Source of the DNA: Celerinatantimonas sp046054165
GTDB taxonomy: Bacteria; Pseudomonadota; Gammaproteobacteria; Enterobacterales; Celerinatantimonadaceae
DNA: 64,000 nucleotides
Assembly: GCF_046054165.1 (NCBI RefSeq)
Contig: NZ_JBFNXK010000009.1
Span: 62,001-126,000, forward strand
Direction: 5' to 3'
Positions within the stretch are counted from its first letter, which is position 1. Each line of letters opens with the position of its first letter. A program made the translations under genes and the position numbers. The notes under the pieces are model-generated. The model did no database searches, was not told the DNA's origin, and was given only the letters and a program-made list of their open reading frames with translations. This document shows positions 62,613-64,000 of the stretch, one piece after another.

Positions 62613-64000
62613 TAATACCCTACTCCATCAGAATCCAAGCGCACAATATCGTCTTCTTTCAGATAAATACCACTACGAACTTCTATAATCACCAAAGGAA
62701 CCTTCCCTGGATTTTCAAACGAATGAGATGCCCCGATAGGAATATAAGTCGATTCATTTTCACTTACTAAATAGCTCTTATCGCCATTACGTACGCGTGC
62801 CGTCCCACTCACAACAATCCAGTGCTCTGCTCGGTGAAAGTGCTGCTGCAAAGCAGTATGCTGTCCGGGTTTAACCACTACTTTTTTAACGTGATAACGT
62901 TCTCCTTCTGCAATAACATCATGACTTCCCCAGGGACGAAACACCTCCCGATGACGCAAATGCTCACAGCGATTCTCAGCTTTTAAACGATCCACAATAT
63001 TTTTTACCTGTTGAACTTTATCTTTATGAGCAACTAAAACGGCATCTTTGGTCTCGACGATCACAAAATTATCAACTCCTACCGTGGCAACTAATCGGTG
63101 TTGAGAATAGATATAACTATGTTGGGTATCCTCAAGCATCACATCACCACGAATTGCATTGCCGTGTTCATCCTTATCGTTCACTTCCCATAATGAACTC
63201 CAACTACCGACATCACTCCATCCCGCATCCATTGGGATCACAACGGCATCTTGAGTATGCTCCATAACAGCATAGTCAATCGATTCATCAGGACACTCAG
63301 CAAAAATATCTGCATCCAAACGAATAAAATCTAAATCATTCTTAGTATGTAATAATGCATTCTCACAAACAGATAATATATCAGGACGATAGCGACGTAA
63401 TTCTTCAATATAACGAGAGGCTTTAAATAAAAACATGCCACTGTTCCAAAAATAATCACCACTTTCTAAATAATTTTGAGCAGTCATTAAATCAGGTTTT
63501 TCAACAAACTCTGCCACCTGATATCCCTTACCGATTATTTGCCCCTGACGAATATAGCCATAGCCTGTATGCGCTTCAGTTGGAACAATACCAAAAGTGA
63601 CCAATTGCCCCTGCTCAGCCAATATCTCTGCTTGGTTGACGGCTTGAATAAACCGAGGCACATGTTGAATCACATGATCCGCCGCAAGTACCAATAACAA
63701 AGGATCGTCACCCTTTTGAACTGCTTTCAATGCTGATAAAGCTACGGCTGGAGCAGTATTTCGACCAACAGGCTCCAATAAAATGCCGCTATAATCTGAT
63801 GATAATTGTCTTAGCTGCTCAGCTACAATAAAGCGATGTTCTTCATTACAGATAAACAGAGGTGCCTGCATATCCAAACTATTTAAACGAACAATAGTGT
63901 CCTGCAACATCGTCCGTTCGGAAACTAATGATAAAAATTGTTTAGGGAATGTAGTCCGCGAAAGTGGCCATAGACGGCTACCAGAGCCACCACACATAAT
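62612..64000 (-). CDS. manC: Mannose-1-phosphate guanylyltransferase / mannose-6-phosphate isomerase, 5' end outside window
   Basis: Bifunctional type II enzyme making GDP-mannose. The nucleotidyltransferase part begins with the pyrophosphorylase motif GGSGSRLWPLSR at the window edge and has FVEKP. The C-terminal isomerase cupin has RPWGSHD and QQHFHRAEHWIVVSGTA. The family has about ten residues before the first motif; the frame continues past the edge, so the start lies outside and the ATG near 63997 is internal. First visible gene of manC-manB. Confidence 0.93.
   Translation of the reverse strand: MMCGGSGSRLWPLSRTTFPKQFLSLVSERTMLQDTIVRLNSLDMQAPLFICNEEHRFIVAEQLRQLSSDYSGILLEPVGRNTAPAVALSALKAVQKGDDPLLLVLAADHVIQHVPRFIQAVNQAEILAEQGQLVTFGIVPTEAHTGYGYIRQGQIIGKGYQVAEFVEKPDLMTAQNYLESGDYFWNSGMFLFKASRYIEELRRYRPDILSVCENALLHTKNDLDFIRLDADIFAECPDESIDYAVMEHTQDAVVIPMDAGWSDVGSWSSLWEVNDKDEHGNAIRGDVMLEDTQHSYIYSQHRLVATVGVDNFVIVETKDAVLVAHKDKVQQVKNIVDRLKAENRCEHLRHREVFRPWGSHDVIAEGERYHVKKVVVKPGQHTALQQHFHRAEHWIVVSGTARVRNGDKSYLVSENESTYIPIGASHSFENPGKVPLVIIEVRSGIYLKEDDIVRLDSDGVGY

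Overview
The window comes from a facultative, sugar-using gammaproteobacterium. Supporting marks are a PmrA/PmrB system with EptA and DgkA, xylA/xylE/xylB/xylR, pqiABC, phosphotransferase (PTS) beta-glucoside enzymes, Fur, EmrAB-type efflux and a Gfc/Yjb plus ManC/ManB/WcaJ/Ugd exopolysaccharide block. A Celerinatantimonas-like or Vibrio/Aeromonas-like host is a guess from gene content; no rRNA or other taxonomic marker is present. I saw no insertion sequence, prophage, CRISPR array or replication origin.

Layout. 1-3.7 kb: a truncated beta-glucoside-family PTS permease behind two LacI-type operators, an aldehyde dehydrogenase and a small cupin. 3.8-12.6 kb: a PmrA regulon. dgkA-eptA has a perfect PmrA box upstream. 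A second perfect box precedes a seven-gene operon: thermostable-haemolysin-family protein, adenylate-forming ligase, haem-oxygenase-like metalloprotein, short-chain dehydrogenase, exported TPR protein, pmrA, pmrB. 12.8 kb: tRNA-Ser(CGA). 13-19 kb: xylose catabolism. 19-22.5 kb: pqiABC. 23-26 kb: glycerol dehydrogenase and an exported carboxylesterase.

26.5-45.9 kb holds what looks like one regulon for sulfated and beta-linked sugars. Five BglG/LicT-type ribonucleic antiterminator (RAT) sites, each overlapping a terminator, lie on the minus strand. One precedes a sulfatase-maturating radical SAM enzyme. A tandem pair precedes a PTS EIIBC - porin - sulfatase - sulfatase operon. A second tandem pair precedes a PTS EIIBC - 6-phospho-beta-glucosidase operon. 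Each leader has a CRP-like site at nearly the same distance upstream. No bglG-like gene is visible, so the antiterminator must act from elsewhere. Inferred path: porin entry, desulfation by exported Ser-type sulfatases (activated in the cytoplasm by the maturase), PTS uptake and phosphorylation, then cleavage by the 6-phospho-beta-glucosidase. Between these units lie a PaiB-like protein, a TetR regulator with a fused LplT-Aas lysophospholipid repair protein, and another porin behind tandem LacI-type operators.

46.6-49.5 kb: a sugar-binding protein paired with a chemoreceptor, with no transporter. 49.9-53.9 kb: Fur, then a MarR-EmrA-EmrB efflux operon with three inverted repeats in its promoter. 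54-64 kb: exopolysaccharide export and assembly genes (gfcABCD/yjbEFGH type, with a hairpin between the first two), then ugd, a WcaJ-like initiating transferase, phosphomannomutase and a 5'-truncated mannose-1-phosphate guanylyltransferase.
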